Source of the DNA: Spirodela intermedia
Lineage: Eukaryota; Streptophyta; Magnoliopsida; Alismatales; Araceae
Assembly (NCBI GenBank): GCA_902729315.2
Contig: LR746270.1
Location: 3,172,001-3,236,000 of the forward strand
DNA: 64,000 nucleotides
Direction of reading: 5' to 3'
The position numbers were made by a program, and so were the translations under genes. Below, in pieces: positions 1 through 12,930 of this stretch (the stretch's first letter is position 1; each line of letters starts with the position of its first letter). A model generated the notes under the pieces. The model saw only the letters and a program-made list of their open reading frames with translations. It made no database searches and was not told the DNA's origin.

Positions 1-2
1 TG

Positions 3-1976
3 GCACCCATAAAAACTGAGAAACAAGTTCGTGTGGCAGCTCCTGTTCCTACAGTAGAATCTGAATCTCCCTCGAAGAACGACTTGCAGCAAGAGACAAG
101 CAATTCCCAAGAAGGTTTATCAGATATCCTGTAATCTTTTCGTTTCCAGTTATAAAGCCTTTTTTCTCATATTACTCATGCGACGACAGAGGAAGGGCAT
201 GCAGTTTATGCCCGAAACTTGCCTTTGAATGCGACCCCTGCCCAGGTTGAAGAAGAATTCAAGAAATTTGGGACCATTAAACCTGGAGGTGTTCAAGTTA
301 GAAATCACAGGGTCAGTTTGCTTCCATCTATTAATTCATCGGCTTCCATTCTTTTGTGCCTTACTCTCCGCATAAGTTTCATTTTTCTATGGTGTGTTTG
401 TATCCACAGCAATACGGGTATTGCTTCGGTTTTGTTGAATTCGAATCTGAGAGCTCCATGCAAGCAGCAATTGAGGTATGACCTCGTACCCAACCTGCTT
501 CTTCACCCCTCTCTTCTCTTTCTATGTTTCTATTTTAGTGGCCGTTTCTTTTCCCTCCTTTCCTGTTCTAGAGGCTTTGAATGTCTACATCCAGCGTTCA
601 TGTTTGACATTACTAATTAAGTCATTTTTCATGTTTCTGTCGTTTCGCATTTTATATAACATGGTAAATTGACTAAAGAAGGATAACGGCATTATTCGTG
701 AGTAATAGATAATTTCAGTTCTATCAACCTCTGGTTCCGGGTAGAACTGATTGTGTTTGAACATTTCTTTTTTCTATTCCCACTAGCAATTAAAATTCTC
801 TCATTGTCACTGCTGCAACCCGACAAATTGTTGAGCTCTAGCATCTAAAGCCTATTCGCTTCTAATCTTCAGACTGTCGGAGAATCTTTGAACCTAGGTG
901 ATTTTTCTTTTCTTTGTTTTTCTGAAACTACGCATTCATGGGTTTTATGCTTCTGGCATGGTATCTTCTGTTCTTTTATGGAAAATAATCAGAAAAACTC
1001 TGCCCATGTTTCTTTTAGGACAAACGATCAAAGTTTTTCTCTTGAAAAAAATTATATACCCTTTAATTCGAGCCTAATCTGTAGATTATTGGAGAATCTT
1101 TGAAGCCAGAAACTTCTCTGTGTTTTCTTTTTTTGGCTGGAACTTAGCTTTCATGGATGTCAAGTTCCAGTTGACTAATTAGGAACAAGGTGAGCTAAGC
1201 CAGCCTTGGCTACTTCAGGAACAACAGTTCACGGTCGTTATGGAGAAACCCTTCACAATGGAGATTACATTATATGAATTTATTTATGAAAAACTAAAAA
1301 TATGTTGCAGCCAGTTAATTTCTTTTTCTTTTATGACAGAATAATAGAAGCCTGTATCCTATCTCCGTTTTAAGTCAGGTAGTCATAGTTTCTTTTATGA
1401 TAAAATATACTGATCTATAATTTCATCTGAATTTTCAGGCCTCCCCTTTCGAAATCTCGGGTCAACGCGTTATTGTCGAGGTCAAGAGAACCGTGACACG
1501 AGGTAGGCCTCTCTCTCTCTCTCTCTCTCTATTTATATATATATATAGATAGATATATCTATGTTGGGCTTATCCGCATGAAATTTGTTCATATGCCAAG
1601 TCAATTCTGATGGGAAATAATCCATCACAAGTGGGCTGACCGCGGGAAAAGGATGACCCCTGATCTGTTCTTACCTTCGACAGTGGGCGATGGTGGTGCC
1701 AGCAGCCCCGCCGGCGGCAGGGGCCAGTTCTCTCAGGGGCCAAGAGGCGGCAGTGGCAATGGCGGAGGCTTCCGAGGCGGCAACAGATTCCGCAACGACA
1801 GCTTCAGGGCCCGAGGAAGCTACACCGGGGGGGCACAAGGCTACACTCGGATGGAATTCAGGACTCGGGCCACCTCCCCCAGCCATGGCGGCGGCCGCGG
1901 CCCCGCCACCGCCCGCAGCAGCGGCTCGGCCTTACGCCCTGCTGGGATGATCAGCCAGACTGCTGTCCCAGCCTGA
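3..1976 (+). CDS. G3BP-like NTF2/RRM RNA-binding protein, 3' part (5' end outside window)
   Basis: Five exons are readable: 3-114, 190-311, 410-475, 1439-1502 and 1684-1976, all with GT-AG introns and matching phases. The first visible exon is a Pro/Glu/Ser-rich linker. Exons 2-4 encode an RRM with an RNP2-like stretch (VYARNL) and an RNP1-like stretch (YCFGFVEFE). The last exon is a Gly/Arg-rich RGG-type tail (GRGQFSQGPRGG, then GGGFRGG) ending in TGA. This order (linker, RRM, RGG tail) is that of plant Ras-GAP SH3-binding protein-like proteins, which carry an N-terminal NTF2 fold and bind RNA in stress granules. The NTF2 domain would lie left of the window, so the assignment rests on the RRM and tail only. 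A different single-RRM RGG protein is possible but less likely. Confidence 0.8.
1509..1530 (+). repeat. (CT)n microsatellite
   Basis: Pure CT run in the last intron of the G3BP-like gene, seven bases after the donor, followed by an AT/AG-rich stretch. Confidence 0.9.
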
Positions 1977-2817
1977 GGAAGAAGAAGCCTCGCTCCTTGA
2001 GAGTCAGCACCACCTTCTAGTGAGAGATTTTCCTTTCTGAAGGCCATTTGGTTTCTTGGTCTCTTTGCTTGTTATGGGTCCGGTTAGTTCTTTCTGGGTG
2101 GGGCCGTTTTTCTGGTGGGAGGCCTCTGGAAGATTAACTAGGACGTGTTGACCATTCATTCCCTCTCTTCTTTCTCTCTCTAATTTTATTTCATTCAATT
2201 TTTTTATTTTTATGTCCTTTTCCTGGGGTGAAGTCTGTGGCCTAAGAAATGAGGGGGAGGTGGTAGGGAGTAGCTTAGGATGAAGAAATTTCCCCAATTG
2301 GGCTTCATTGATTGGATGCCATTTTATGAGATTACTCAGCCTCAGCCTACATTAACAGATAGGCAAAGCTCTGGAGAGACTCAAGACAGCGGATTTAGTG
2401 AGATGGATGGAGACCAGTGGGTATAAACGAGTGGACCTAGTGAGAGAGAGAGAGACAGCAGCACGTATAAACAGATGAACAGGGGTCTAGAGAGAGGGCA
2501 GGCAGCTGATTTAATGAATTCTGAACGATGGTAAAGAGGCATTTATCATGTTCTATGTTACTTAGACGTCCCATCAAAGATGATGAAGGTAGTGTGGCCA
2601 CATCTCTTAGCCAGAGTGAACCCTCCCTTTAGAGTAAAAAGCTTCCACAAGCCCTCACAGAGGGGAAGAAAGCTCCTTGGACGTCTTCTATTCACCTGCT
2701 TGCCAACATGACCAACACAACTACCAAACAACTACCAAAGCCAAGGCGGAAACAAACTGTGATTTCATACATTTCATACATACAAAGGCACGTTGTAGTT
2801 GAGCCGCCCCCACTAGC
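1977..2817. other. Convergent spacer, 3' UTRs
   Basis: About 840 bp between the stop codons of two convergent genes. It should contain the 3' UTR of the G3BP-like gene, followed by that of the RIQ-like gene on the minus strand. I see only short AG runs and no further coding signal. Confidence 0.6.
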
Positions 2818-5002
2818 TCAGTTGGACCTTTGAAGACTGGAGACGAAGTTGGAGGCGGCGAATGCCGCTGAGCCGCCGAGCACCGCCACCGCAACGACAG
2901 CGACCTGCAGGACGACCTCCCATGGGTACTGCTCCGGCACGAGGTACACACAGAGCGGCCCTGCCACCAAGAGGACCAAGCTGAGCCCCAAAAGCGCCCC
3001 CGGTGTGCCCGGGTCAGTGGCGGCGGAGAGGATCCCCAGCTCCTCCGCCTTGGAGAGCAGTCCCAGCTTCTCCACTGCCGATAGCGAGAGCCCGAATCCC
3101 TCTGCTGCCGACAGAAGCCCTGCCTTCTCCGCCTTAGTCAGTAGCCTCAGCTTCTCCACGTTGGTCAACAGCTTGATTGGGCTGCCCCCACCTTTGACTT
3201 CCCGTGGCCCGGGCTCCCCCACTGGGAAGACCGTTGACCCCTGCAATATCACCACGCCAGCAGCAGAAGGCAGAGACAGAATCGATCCCTCAGTCAGGAT
3301 ACATATGATTCAAATATCCAAACTCAGTGGAAAAGATTAAATACAATCATAATAATTAGATATTCAAAAAATTAACACATGAAATCATGATGTAATTAAG
3401 TTAAGTTAAATACATCCTTTTTTTCTGAGAGCATCTCATCTTTCCTTACACACCACGTTGTCAGATTTTTAGAAATATCAAGAAGAATAGGGAAATGGAA
3501 TCCCTAATAACCTTGGCTTTATATTATTATTATTAATAATAATAATAGTAACCAGATGTTCATAGAAAGGCACAATCCTAGAAGAGGAAGAAACTAAAGG
3601 AGTGGTTATGAACGGAGTGATCAAAATTAGCGCATTTGAAACAATAAATTCAGTTGATAAAAATACGCTTCTGCATCATCTTTCCTCACCCTACCTGTGG
3701 CGAGATTTTCATAAATAACATGAAGGAAAGGCAGACATAATCCCTCATAGAGATAAATGTAGGCCTTCTAAAACTTATCACTAATTTAATAATAATAATA
3801 ATAATAACAACGCATAAAACCTAAGACAGAAAGAAACCAAACGGGGACCAAGAACTCCTGTGATTAAAGGACACACATTTTAAAAAATAAAAAATGAAGT
3901 AAATAAAGATCTATTTTTGTAAGTTCTAGGCACGTATCAACTTGGTATCATATTCTTCATCACTAAACTCATCTATTTCTCTCACTTTCTTTTTCCTTCT
4001 GGTTTCCTCCATGATCAAAGGTCTGCAAACGAAGAACCCTCCCGTACCCTTATCATCTGGGAATTCTGTGTGCTAGCCAGAAGTCCAGCCATACTTTAGA
4101 TATTTATTTTTTCAGGCATGTTTTCTCCTCTCCCGTTCTTCATCTCTCTTCTCTCTTCTTCTCTGTTTCATTCCACTCCATCTGCATTGCGGACATCGCA
4201 GGCTGCAGTAATGTCCACGTGAATTACTTTTCACCTCTCTCCGTTCAATTACTTTAAATGATCATCTTTCCAGCCATCTACCCTCCAGTAGAAAAATTTC
4301 CATGTTTTTCCATACAAAGCTTAATCATTCCTTACCCCCCAACAAGCACTGGCTAGATCCTGACAGAACAGATGAGACAATAGGGCCTCAGTCAATCTTC
4401 TCTTAAGAAAAACGAAGAAAATGATGATGATAATGATGGACGGGGAAGCCAACACAGAGGGGCTAGGAAGGCAGCGTACAGCAATATTTCCTCCATGAGG
4501 AACAGGAGGTTTATCGGTTGAACAGAAATCCCTCATTGGGAGGATCTAAAATCCCAATCTGAAGCAAGGATAACGCGAAGATAATATAGAAAACTAAACT
4601 CGCAAACTATACAGCAAAGCGGCGCGGAAACCAGATTTCTGTAACGAAAGGCAGTAATTATATTAGGTTCCGAAGAAATCCTGCACTGGAAGGATCTCCA
4701 AGCCCTTCGGAAGCAAGGAAAACAACAAAAACGTCCGAAAAACGGAGAATCGACAACCGAAACTCGAAAACGACAGCAAGTAAATTCGATGACACTCCCG
4801 CTGGAAGTAAGACTCCACAGGTCAGAGGATGAAATCTTCAGACAATCCCGCTGACGCAAAAAACTTCAGACCGACACCCAGACGAATCCTCGGATGGAGA
4901 CCCCCTCACCTTCTTGGTTCCCACAGTTCCGGTCGCGGGCTTCTGGGTGGCCATCGCCCTGGTGAGCAACGGCGAGGAGCGAGAAGAGCACGAAGCCAAC
5001 AT
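2818..5002 (-). CDS. RIQ/DUF1118-like thylakoid membrane protein
   Basis: Two exons on the minus strand, 5002-4910 and 3240-2818, join in phase 0 to give 171 residues. Exon 1 is Ser/Thr/Arg-rich like a chloroplast transit peptide. Exon 2 carries tandem helical motifs of the form EKLxLLxKAE and GLLSAAE, then PGTPGAL, then two hydrophobic segments (about residues 110-130 and 137-165). This is the pattern of the plant DUF1118 family, which includes Arabidopsis RIQ1 and RIQ2, grana proteins that affect LHCII organisation and non-photochemical quenching. The start at 5002 gives the longest clean transit peptide; a second ATG lies 16 codons later. The intron is about 1.67 kb, and an extra small exon in it cannot be excluded. 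A G-box lies about 150 bp upstream. Confidence 0.85.
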
Positions 5003-5147
5003 TGTCCCTCCGCCGCCGCCGCCGCCGCTGCCGCTGCTGCAGACTCTCTCCCTCCTATCTCTCTCTCTCTCTACACTCACTGGTCTTCTCCTCTGTTCGG
5101 CTCCCAGCCCTCTCCATTTCTTAGGAAGATGAGGGGTTTGTAGTGGA

Positions 5148-5157
5148 GCCACGTGGC
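5148..5157. promoter_or_regulatory. Perfect palindromic G-box (GCCACGTGGC)
   Basis: A 10-bp perfect palindrome about 146 bp upstream of the RIQ-like start codon. G-boxes of this form bind bZIP and bHLH (PIF/HY5 type) factors and are typical of light-regulated photosynthesis genes, which fits the gene. Binding is inferred. Confidence 0.6.
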
Positions 5158-5807
5158 GTCATCTAAGTGGCTCATCTTATTTCCGGTTGGTAGGAGCCGC
5201 CGTATGACGTCAGTCCTACCTGCGAAGGCCCATTAACGCGAAGGCCCGTGCCTACTGAAAACGTCCGAGGCATACGTTATTAATCCCTGATTCTTCGCAA
5301 TTTCTTCGAAGCCTGCCACCTCAGCTGCCCAGTGCATCCTTCACATGAATGCCACCTGGCTCTCTCTCTCCCTCGTTTGGCCGGGGCCTTTTCTCCGTAA
5401 ATGGGCCCGACCCAGGTCATGTAATAAGGGCCAAGCCCACTTCCCAGGCTTTCTCTACATCCCGGGGACGTTGCCTTCAGACGATGTATTATCCACATTA
5501 TCAATTCAGTATATATATATATATATATTAAAGAATTACCTTTTAATTTCAAGGAGAAATTAGGGTTTCCTCCATCATTTTGCCCAGATCACATGCATCC
5601 ATTTTATAGAAGAAAAAGGGTTTCCTCACGATGATCATTTATCAATTTTCCACCATTTTCCAGGTTTTCGTTTCATCGATGATGGTACCCAAATTACGTG
5701 CATCTAGAAACTAATGCGAGGAAATAAATAAACAGGTAGGGGGGTTTTTACACTTACAGTTGCTGCCGCAACCCTTCTGACTGCAGGAAAGCATGGGAAG
5801 TCAACCG

Positions 5808-5848
<41 letters not shown>

Positions 5849-6013
5849 CCCAGAGTCAGCGATGAATCTGCACAGCTGCCCTCCTTTGCGGGCTCCTCAG
5901 CAGCTCCCCGTCAACGGGGGAGGGGGAGATGACAGAAGAATGTGAGATATGTTACAAATATAGCAACTTCGGCTCGGTCAAACTGGTCAACCTGGGAGAT
6001 CATCCTCGGCTTC
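5153..6013. other. Intergenic spacer with AT and AG microsatellites
   Basis: Holds the RIQ-like promoter on its left and the 3' UTR of the RPK2-like gene on its right. It has an (AT)n run near 5512-5528 and a pure (AG)n run at 5811-5845. No gene is seen. Confidence 0.6.
5205..5212. promoter_or_regulatory. Palindromic bZIP C-box (TGACGTCA)
   Basis: Perfect 8-bp TGACGTCA palindrome 48 bp beyond the G-box, on the promoter side of the RIQ-like gene. It is a strong consensus for plant bZIP dimers. Its function here is inferred. Confidence 0.5.
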
Positions 6014-9000
6014 CTAGGAATTCGGGGGCTGGAGTTGCTTGAGCCGCTGAACGACCTGCTTCATGGTCGGCCTGATAGAGAGAGAATCCACGGTGCACAT
6101 CACCGCCAAATGCAGAGCTTCCACAAGGTCTTCATGGGGGCTGGCGTCCCAGAGCCCCTCGGTGAAGAACTCTTGGTGGCGGCCCTGCTGGTGGAGCATG
6201 GCGGCCCACGCCACGATGTTGAAGCCATTCCCGTAAGGGGAAAAGGATGGGTCAAGAGCCTTCTTATCAGAGAGCAGCTCCAGCAGCACAACGCCATAGC
6301 TGTACACGTCGGCCTTATCGGAGACCCTGCAAGTCATCGCATATTCGGGGGCGACATAGCCGAAGGTGCCCGCCACGCCAGTCGTGGCGTGGGTTTCAGA
6401 GTTCCCCAGCAACCGGGCCAGGCCAAAGTCCGAGAGGTAGGCGTTGAGCTCATTGTCGAGGAGGATGTTGCTGGGCTTGACATCCCGGTGGAGAATTCTG
6501 GGCACACAGTGATCGTGGAGATATGCCAGGGCACGAGCGACATCAAGGGCGATCTTGTGCAGCATCCGCCAATCCACCGCCCGCTTCGACCGATCGCGGA
6601 TGAACTTTTCTAGGTTTCCGCCGGGGAGGTAATTGTAGATGAGGAACATCTCTGATTCACTGACATGGTAGCCAATGAGGGTGACGAGATTGGGGTGGCG
6701 CCACCGTCCGAGAGTCTTGATCTCTGCATGGAATTGTTGGACCCCTTGAAATCTCCCCACTGAGAGTCTCTTGATGGCAACGAGCACTCCCGGGGAGATC
6801 TCAGCTTTGTAGGTGGCTCCAAAGCCGCCGCTGCCGATGCAATTGCTGGCATTGAAATTCCCAGTCGCACGGACAACGTTCTCATAGGTCAGAGGGACCC
6901 CAATGTCGGTGAAGACGGTGACCTCCCTTCGGCCTGATGATCGAACTGCAGAGCGAGGAGTGCACCTCCTGGTATATATGTAGAGGACGATGAGAGCCAA
7001 CAGGATGGAAACAATGGCAGCTGCAGAAGTTATTGAGGCGATCTCTATGGGGCTGAATCCATGGCTGTCTTTGGTAATTGGGCTCTCCGGTGGGGAGGTG
7101 CCGTATGATAGAGACCTCCCACTTTGGCCTTCTAACTCTGGTGGCGGAATGGAGAGAGATGGCAGATGGCAGGGCTGAAGAAAGGGGTTCCCCACAGTGC
7201 CGTCGCAGATTATTCTGCTGATATTCGGGGGGATTGGCCCAGATAAGTTGTTGAATGAGACATTGAAAATCGAGAGTGAGCTCACGTTGGCAACAGCAGA
7301 TGGGAGCTTCCCGGAGAGCTTGTTATTGTTGAGCAGGAGAACAGAGAGGTTCCTCAAGCTTACAAGATCATCCGGGATCTCACCTGAGAGTGCATTTGAA
7401 GAGAGGTCTAGTACCCTGAGAGAGTGCATCTGGCTAATACCGAAAGGGATTTCACCGGTCAGATTATTTCCTGCCAACAGGAGATATTCCAACTCCTTCA
7501 GCTGACTGAAATGGACAGGAATCTGACCCTGCAGAGAGTTCCTGCTCAAGTCCAGGCCAAGAAGTGAATGTAGAGACCCAAAATCCTGGGGAACTTCTCC
7601 GGTGATGTGATTTCTAGAGACGTCCAGAAATCTGAGTGATCCGCAGGCAGCAGCAATATTCGTGGGAATCTCACCATGAATCAGGTTGTCACCGATGTTA
7701 ATGAACAATCCATCCAGAGCCTTGCATTGGTCAAATAAAGTACCTGGAAACGACCCAGCAAGGCTGTTACTGTCAGCCAAAAATGCGTAGCTTGTCTGCT
7801 TCCCAAATCTGCCAGGGATAATCGGCAAAGCTGGCAATGGGCCCGTGAAATTGTTGCCTCCAAAGCTGTGAAAAACTGTGGGCCCGTTGGAACCAACAAG
7901 AGACTGTAGGCTTCCAGAAACAGGCTGATATGCAAGGAATCTGGAATATGCCGATGGCAGGTCGTATGGGAGGAACTTGATTGAACGGGTAGCATTGCAA
8001 GAGAATCTTGGAATCGAACCTGACAAGAGATTTTCACTGACATCAAACACATCCATACAGGGCACAGGAAGTTGCTCCTTCAACCAGCCAGTCAGCTTGT
8101 TATAGCTTATGTTCAGGTACCTAAGATTCCTGCATTGCTCAAACACAACAGGAACCTCCCCAGTGAATAGATTCTGAGCGAGGTTGACCACTTCCAAACC
8201 CTCACAAGCTCCCCAGTTCGTCGGAATCGGACCTTCCAATGAAGATCTTGGGGCCCAGAGCACCCTGAGCTTCGGAAGACTCGTGATGCTCTCAGGAATC
8301 CCGCCTTGGAAATAGTTGAAGTCACCGCCGCCATCATCTAGGCTCTCCCTGAAGGTAACCAGGTGGTAAGGGTTTGACAAAACAAGAACAGATAACTCCT
8401 TGCAATTCCCAATCTCCACCGGTACAAAGCTGCTAAGGCTGTTCCTCGACACGTCCAACACCCGAAGATTCGTCAGCCGCCCAATCTCTGCCGGAAGGAT
8501 GTCCTCCAACATATTGGAGAACAACAGCAAGGATCGAAGCTCACTGCAATTCCCGAGGTTACCAGGAATTCCCCGAACCAGAAGATTTCCCGACAGATCA
8601 AGGTGCTTAAGATTCCCACACCCGTCTCCAAGCTCGCTTGGGATAGATCCCACGAGACGGTTGAATGACAGATGCAACTCACTCAGTTTCGGTAATCCTC
8701 CGAGAAAAGCGGGTACCGTCCCGTTTATCTGGTTGCGAGAGAGGTCCAGAATCTCCAAATTCAGGCAGTCAGAGAGGGAAGCGGGGATCTTACCGCTGAT
8801 CTGGTTGGCACCCAGGCTGAGCACTCGCAGTCCCTGCGGAAACCGGGAAGGAAGGGCTCCCGAAACAGAGCTCCCTTCCAGATCGAGCACCTCCAGGTTC
8901 CGCAAGCCCCAGATCTCTCCAGGTATCTCTCCCACGAAACCATGGAAAGGTAGCCGAAGCACCCTGAGCTCCGACAGCTGCCCGATAGCAGGGGAAATAA

Positions 9001-9376
9001 CCCCCTCCAGTCCCTCCGACTTACCCGAGCAGACTCTCCAGAACGGCCATGACCACATAAATGCACCAGTGCCGCATCTCCCAGAAACGCTGAGCTCCAC
9101 AACCCTAGATCTCGCGTCGCACGAAACTCCCGGCCACGAGCACGCGTCCGACCCCCGGGAGTCCGTCCATAGAGCCAGCAATCCCGCCGGATCAGACCTA
9201 ACTGAGCTCTTGAATTGGAGCAGCGCCGCCCTCTCCGCCGCCCGCTCGTCCACCTCCGCAGCAGAGCCGACGGCCGACGGCGGCGGCATCGACACGAGCA
9301 AACACAACAGCAAGCGCGCCACCAGGAGAAGAACCGAGGTCCAGCGGCGCCGGTGCATCCCGCCCGGCCACTGCAT
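6014..9376 (-). CDS. RPK2: LRR receptor-like serine/threonine kinase, RPK2/TOADSTOOL2 type
   Basis: A single uninterrupted reading frame of 1120 residues. In order: a signal peptide (hydrophobic core about residues 14-30), a cysteine-containing LRR N-terminal cap, a long LRR ectodomain broken by a non-LRR island near residues 450-560, a transmembrane segment at about 781-803, and a kinase domain from about 840. The kinase core looks intact: glycine loop GSGGFG, Lys869 in VAIKRL, HRD at 963-965, DFG at 983 and the APEY motif. Length, island and tail match the RPK2 family (Arabidopsis about 1150 residues), plasma-membrane kinases acting in anther development, embryo patterning and CLV3/CLE signalling. 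RPK2 genes are also intronless. The start at 9376 directly precedes the signal peptide. Confidence 0.95.
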   Translation of the reverse strand: MQWPGGMHRRRWTSVLLLVARLLLCLLVSMPPPSAVGSAAEVDERAAERAALLQFKSSVRSDPAGLLALWTDSRGSDACSWPGVSCDARSRVVELSVSGRCGTGAFMWSWPFWRVCSGKSEGLEGVISPAIGQLSELRVLRLPFHGFVGEIPGEIWGLRNLEVLDLEGSSVSGALPSRFPQGLRVLSLGANQISGKIPASLSDCLNLEILDLSRNQINGTVPAFLGGLPKLSELHLSFNRLVGSIPSELGDGCGNLKHLDLSGNLLVRGIPGNLGNCSELRSLLLFSNMLEDILPAEIGRLTNLRVLDVSRNSLSSFVPVEIGNCKELSVLVLSNPYHLVTFRESLDDGGGDFNYFQGGIPESITSLPKLRVLWAPRSSLEGPIPTNWGACEGLEVVNLAQNLFTGEVPVVFEQCRNLRYLNISYNKLTGWLKEQLPVPCMDVFDVSENLLSGSIPRFSCNATRSIKFLPYDLPSAYSRFLAYQPVSGSLQSLVGSNGPTVFHSFGGNNFTGPLPALPIIPGRFGKQTSYAFLADSNSLAGSFPGTLFDQCKALDGLFINIGDNLIHGEIPTNIAAACGSLRFLDVSRNHITGEVPQDFGSLHSLLGLDLSRNSLQGQIPVHFSQLKELEYLLLAGNNLTGEIPFGISQMHSLRVLDLSSNALSGEIPDDLVSLRNLSVLLLNNNKLSGKLPSAVANVSSLSIFNVSFNNLSGPIPPNISRIICDGTVGNPFLQPCHLPSLSIPPPELEGQSGRSLSYGTSPPESPITKDSHGFSPIEIASITSAAAIVSILLALIVLYIYTRRCTPRSAVRSSGRREVTVFTDIGVPLTYENVVRATGNFNASNCIGSGGFGATYKAEISPGVLVAIKRLSVGRFQGVQQFHAEIKTLGRWRHPNLVTLIGYHVSESEMFLIYNYLPGGNLEKFIRDRSKRAVDWRMLHKIALDVARALAYLHDHCVPRILHRDVKPSNILLDNELNAYLSDFGLARLLGNSETHATTGVAGTFGYVAPEYAMTCRVSDKADVYSYGVVLLELLSDKKALDPSFSPYGNGFNIVAWAAMLHQQGRHQEFFTEGLWDASPHEDLVEALHLAVMCTVDSLSIRPTMKQVVQRLKQLQPPNS

Positions 9377-9531
9377 TCTCCGCCGGAGCGCCGCCAGTCA
9401 CCGCCCTGCGCCGCCCTGGCCACCACCAGCTGCAGCAGGAAGGCCCCAAACCCTAATCCCCTCCGAAACCATCACAAGCTCCAAAGCGGGAGAGACGGCA
9501 GAAGCCAGGGAGGGCGCGATAGACAAAGCCA

Positions 9532-9540
9532 AATATATAC
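9532..9540 (-). promoter_or_regulatory. TATA box of the RPK2-like gene
   Basis: On the minus strand the bases read TATATATTT about 155 bp upstream of the RPK2-like start codon. This would place transcription start near 9505 and give a leader of about 130 bp. Confidence 0.5.
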
Positions 9541-10814
9541 CTGTCCCATCTACAGGGTTCTTTTCGCAAAAATCCCATCCCTCTCTCGTTCTGTAAGGTC
9601 GACACTAGCATTGTCTCCCAATATTTACCACGATGCCACTGCCACTCCGCCACCTACCAATCATTTTTATTTTTTATTGAAGCAGCTATCCTATCCGTAC
9701 AGTTCGTCTTTGTCGTTTTCCGGTCCGGTCTCCTTTGGGCGCGGTCGTTATCGGGTTCGGATCCAGGGAATTTATCATCAACAGTGAACCTTCTGGACGC
9801 CCACGTCAGTCTTCCGTCACAACGGTCCCCTCATCCGAGCTGTCAGATGGACGCTGACGAAGGACGGCAGTTGAGGTGCCCTGATAGGCCCACCCCGCCC
9901 AACACGCTCAGAATATTCATAAATTAAGCTAAATTCGGGTTGAGAAAAAAAATATTTCCGTCATAATACTCCCAATGGGGCCCAGTATCTTCGAATGCCA
10001 CGTCGCCACACCACGTATTTCGGGCCCAGATTTGGGCCCACCCCGTAAAGACGAGGATATTCTCCAAAAATTAATTGCTTAAAATATTTCTAACAAATCA
10101 TTTGAGGCAGGCGGGGTGAGAACAAGAGAGAGATTCTTCAATGAGCCACGTCACCATCCACGTGAGGGATAACCATCTGACTCCCAGGTCAGCATTTCCA
10201 GCCCATGGAACCCATTGACAGCCCCATAAAAAAAAAAGCGCTCTCTGCATTTTCGTATTACTATAAAAAGCTAAAAAAACTCAAAAAACTCAAAAATAGT
10301 ATTTTTTTAGACCATTTTTTCTGGAAAAAATCCATCTCCCAGAAGCCAAAAGACGTCCATATCCCCTCAATCACAGCACCAAGAAAGGAAAAGGCACAAG
10401 CAAATGAGTTCTCCAACTAGCTGAACAGAACGGATCCACATAGGATAATATATATGTATATATATATATACAAACCATGTTACTTAATACAAGGAGATTT
10501 AATCCATAATTTAGTATATACAGCAGGAGGCCGCAAAGGGATACCTGATCCACTCAGTCTCCTGCTCAGCTTCCTTCCACAGAGACCAGCTCCAGACCCA
10601 ACCTAACACAGGCTTTCATATAATTACAGAAAAATCTTGTAGAAGAAGATGAAGAAGAAAAAGAGTACTCACCTATTGCAGGGGATGGGAAGGCAAGGCC
10701 ACAGTTTCTAGCCCAACTCGTCTGTGGATAACATGAGAATGAATTAATTCAGCAGGAGAAGCCAGAAGATTGGCCAGAAAAAGGAAATGATGCTGTTCCA
10801 GAAGCAGACCCAGG
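9541..10814. other. Intergenic spacer, RPK2 upstream region
   Basis: AT-rich spacer between the RPK2-like promoter and the 3' end of the MUSTANG-like gene. It has A-rich runs near 10230-10300 and an (AT)n run near 10449-10470. I see no gene or clear transposon ends. Confidence 0.6.
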
Positions 10815-12930
10815 TCAAAAGACCGAACCTTGAGCGGGCTCAGGCGTTGCACAAGTCCTCCTGTTGTGTCCCATCTGGTTGCAGCGGGTGCAGTGCAGCG
10901 GCCGAACCTCCTTGAAGGGCCTGCAAACCTGCTTCAATCTGGGTGGATCGTCTACTTCGCCCCACGCTTGGACCTCTCCATGGCTATCCTCGGCCTCAGA
11001 GGCATCCCCTACCAGCTCTGATTTAAGCTCCTCCAGAGCCTTCTCCCGGCCAAGGAAAGCCCGTTTGTAGGTGACGACGACCCCGTACTCTCGATGGATG
11101 TCGTTTAAGATCTCTCGGGGCTTGTAGTTCCGATTTTCCCGGAGCCTGTCTCTGATGCAGTTGGCGATCCACTTGGCCGTTGCCTGTCGATGGCCCACAT
11201 TTTCCGACCTCACGCACGTGTGATCGGGCATCAGGGTCCTCACTCTGAATGTGTTGACCTGCGGGAGCTTCGATGCGTGTACACGCCACCTGCAACCCTC
11301 TCCAGCACACCTGCAGCACGGCCACGAAGGTGACTATTCAGCAAGTCTGGAACTAGAACGATGATGATGTTGTCTAGACAATTAGATGACTATGCAGCAA
11401 TCCAGGAATAATTAATAATACCAGGACCTAATGTTTCTATTGTCAACCTTCTTTGTACTAGTGTCTTCATCTCTGTGTAGACTCTCTAAAGGGCTTGGTT
11501 CCTTTAGGTTGGTCCCTGGTTGGACAAGCTCGGACTATAGAAGAATACTGTTTTTCCTCAATAGGAAATCTTCTGATCAGCGATAATAAAGACAGCATGG
11601 AAGAATGATCAATGATCTGTCAGCTAGTATATCCAAAGCTCAGCAGAAGATTCGGTTTCCTCGCTCAACACTTTTTGTGCAGGAAATTTTCAACAGGAGC
11701 AGTTCAGCACAATCGTGGGTGATTCCCCAAAGGAAATAAAACATTAAACTGAGCCAATCTGAGTAAGAAATTATGTATTTTACCAATGATGCAGATGCCA
11801 TTCTTATATGGTCAACTGCTTAGCTGAGGAGGCTTCTCGTAACTGAAGCTCTTAATGTACCCAGTTGGGTTTTTACTTAGAGAGATTAAATACATCAGAG
11901 GCAATAGTTCGACTCACATCTACCTGGCAGTGACACGCCGCTGGTCAGACCGGATCATGTGGAGCTCAAAATTGGCGGCGATCGCCACACTGGTGAGGGC
12001 ATTCCGGAATGTCTGCACATCTTCATACTCTTGGCCAACACTGAGAGACTCTGAATCTCTCAGGAACATCTTGCAGATCATGCTCGAATTAATCGCCGGT
12101 GGCTGACCATGATCCCCCCTGGAAGATGTTGCAGAAGTGGTGGGACCGCACCAGCTCGCAAGACGTGATTGACCCGGCAAGGGGATGACAGAATCTCTGC
12201 TCATGAAGGAAGTGAAGAGAAAAGAAATGTGAAAACTTAGCTGGATGAATAGCTAAGAAATCCAAGTTTTCTAAATTCTTATGATAACATCTAATCTCAC
12301 TGCTGTTGCTACAGAAAGAGAAATCTCCTAATGATGATCCGAAAAGGGTGTAGTAATGGGATCAGAATATTTTCCGGGGATGAATTGGCAGTGGATTATC
12401 AATTTCTACGCGTTTATAAAATTGACGAGAAAGGAAATCAGGGAGGTTCGCCGAAAGAAGAGAAAATGAATATGGGGATGGATGGATAATTACCGAATGT
12501 CTTCATTTGCAGTGCTGATCAGCTCAGTCTCCAGTGTAGGAACTTCACTGACGCTGAAGCCGATGCTGGCAGCTCCGGATTCAACGTCTTCCTGATCCAA
12601 CTCCTTGTTCTGGGTTTTATCTGTGAACAGAAATATGGGGATCTTGTGGCTGATGTCAAACTCCTCCATCATGTTCCTCATATCATCATCAGACTCCACC
12701 GAGACAAGCGTGGAATCGTACATCCCATAGTCCGGAAGCCGGAATTTTATATCAATGGCGTCCTGGTCAATGTTGCAGAGCTCCGACATCTTCGCCCGCA
12801 CCGATCCAAAGCTCGCAGAGCGTTCGATCGAGACCAGGCGCGTCTTCCCCCCTACGTAGTACGGTTTCCCGCCCTCACTCACGAAATCTCCCCCGAAGCT
12901 GCAGAGCAGCTTCGCCCTCTCCCCCGCCAT
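10815..12930 (-). CDS. MUSTANG-like domesticated MULE protein: PB1 + MuDR DNA-binding domain + CCHC knuckle, no DDE core
   Basis: Three minus-strand exons, 12930-12494, 12196-11924 and 11310-10815, join in frame to 401 residues. Exon 1 encodes a PB1-like domain (KLLCSFGGDF at the start, then VESDDDMRNMMEEFD). Exon 2 ends in the MULE N-terminal motif VGQEYEDVQTFRNAL. Exon 3 completes the C-C-H-C zinc finger (RCAGEGCRWRVHA to DHTC) and the PMZ-like helix region (TAKWIANCIRDRL). It then goes straight to a CCHC knuckle, CTRCNQMGHNRRTC, and a stop. Plant MUSTANG proteins with PB1 normally have a few hundred residues of MULE transposase core and SWIM region between these parts; here they are absent. 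An in-frame ATG six codons upstream (12948) is an alternative start. The role is probably DNA binding, by inference. Confidence 0.8.

Noticed and set aside
5942-6613. 223-codon open frame on the plus strand
   Set aside because: Shadow of the RPK2 kinase domain on the opposite strand.
8400-9596. 398-codon open frame on the plus strand
   Set aside because: It is antisense to the RPK2 ectodomain; the LRR codon pattern of the minus strand opens this frame and the product matches no family I know.
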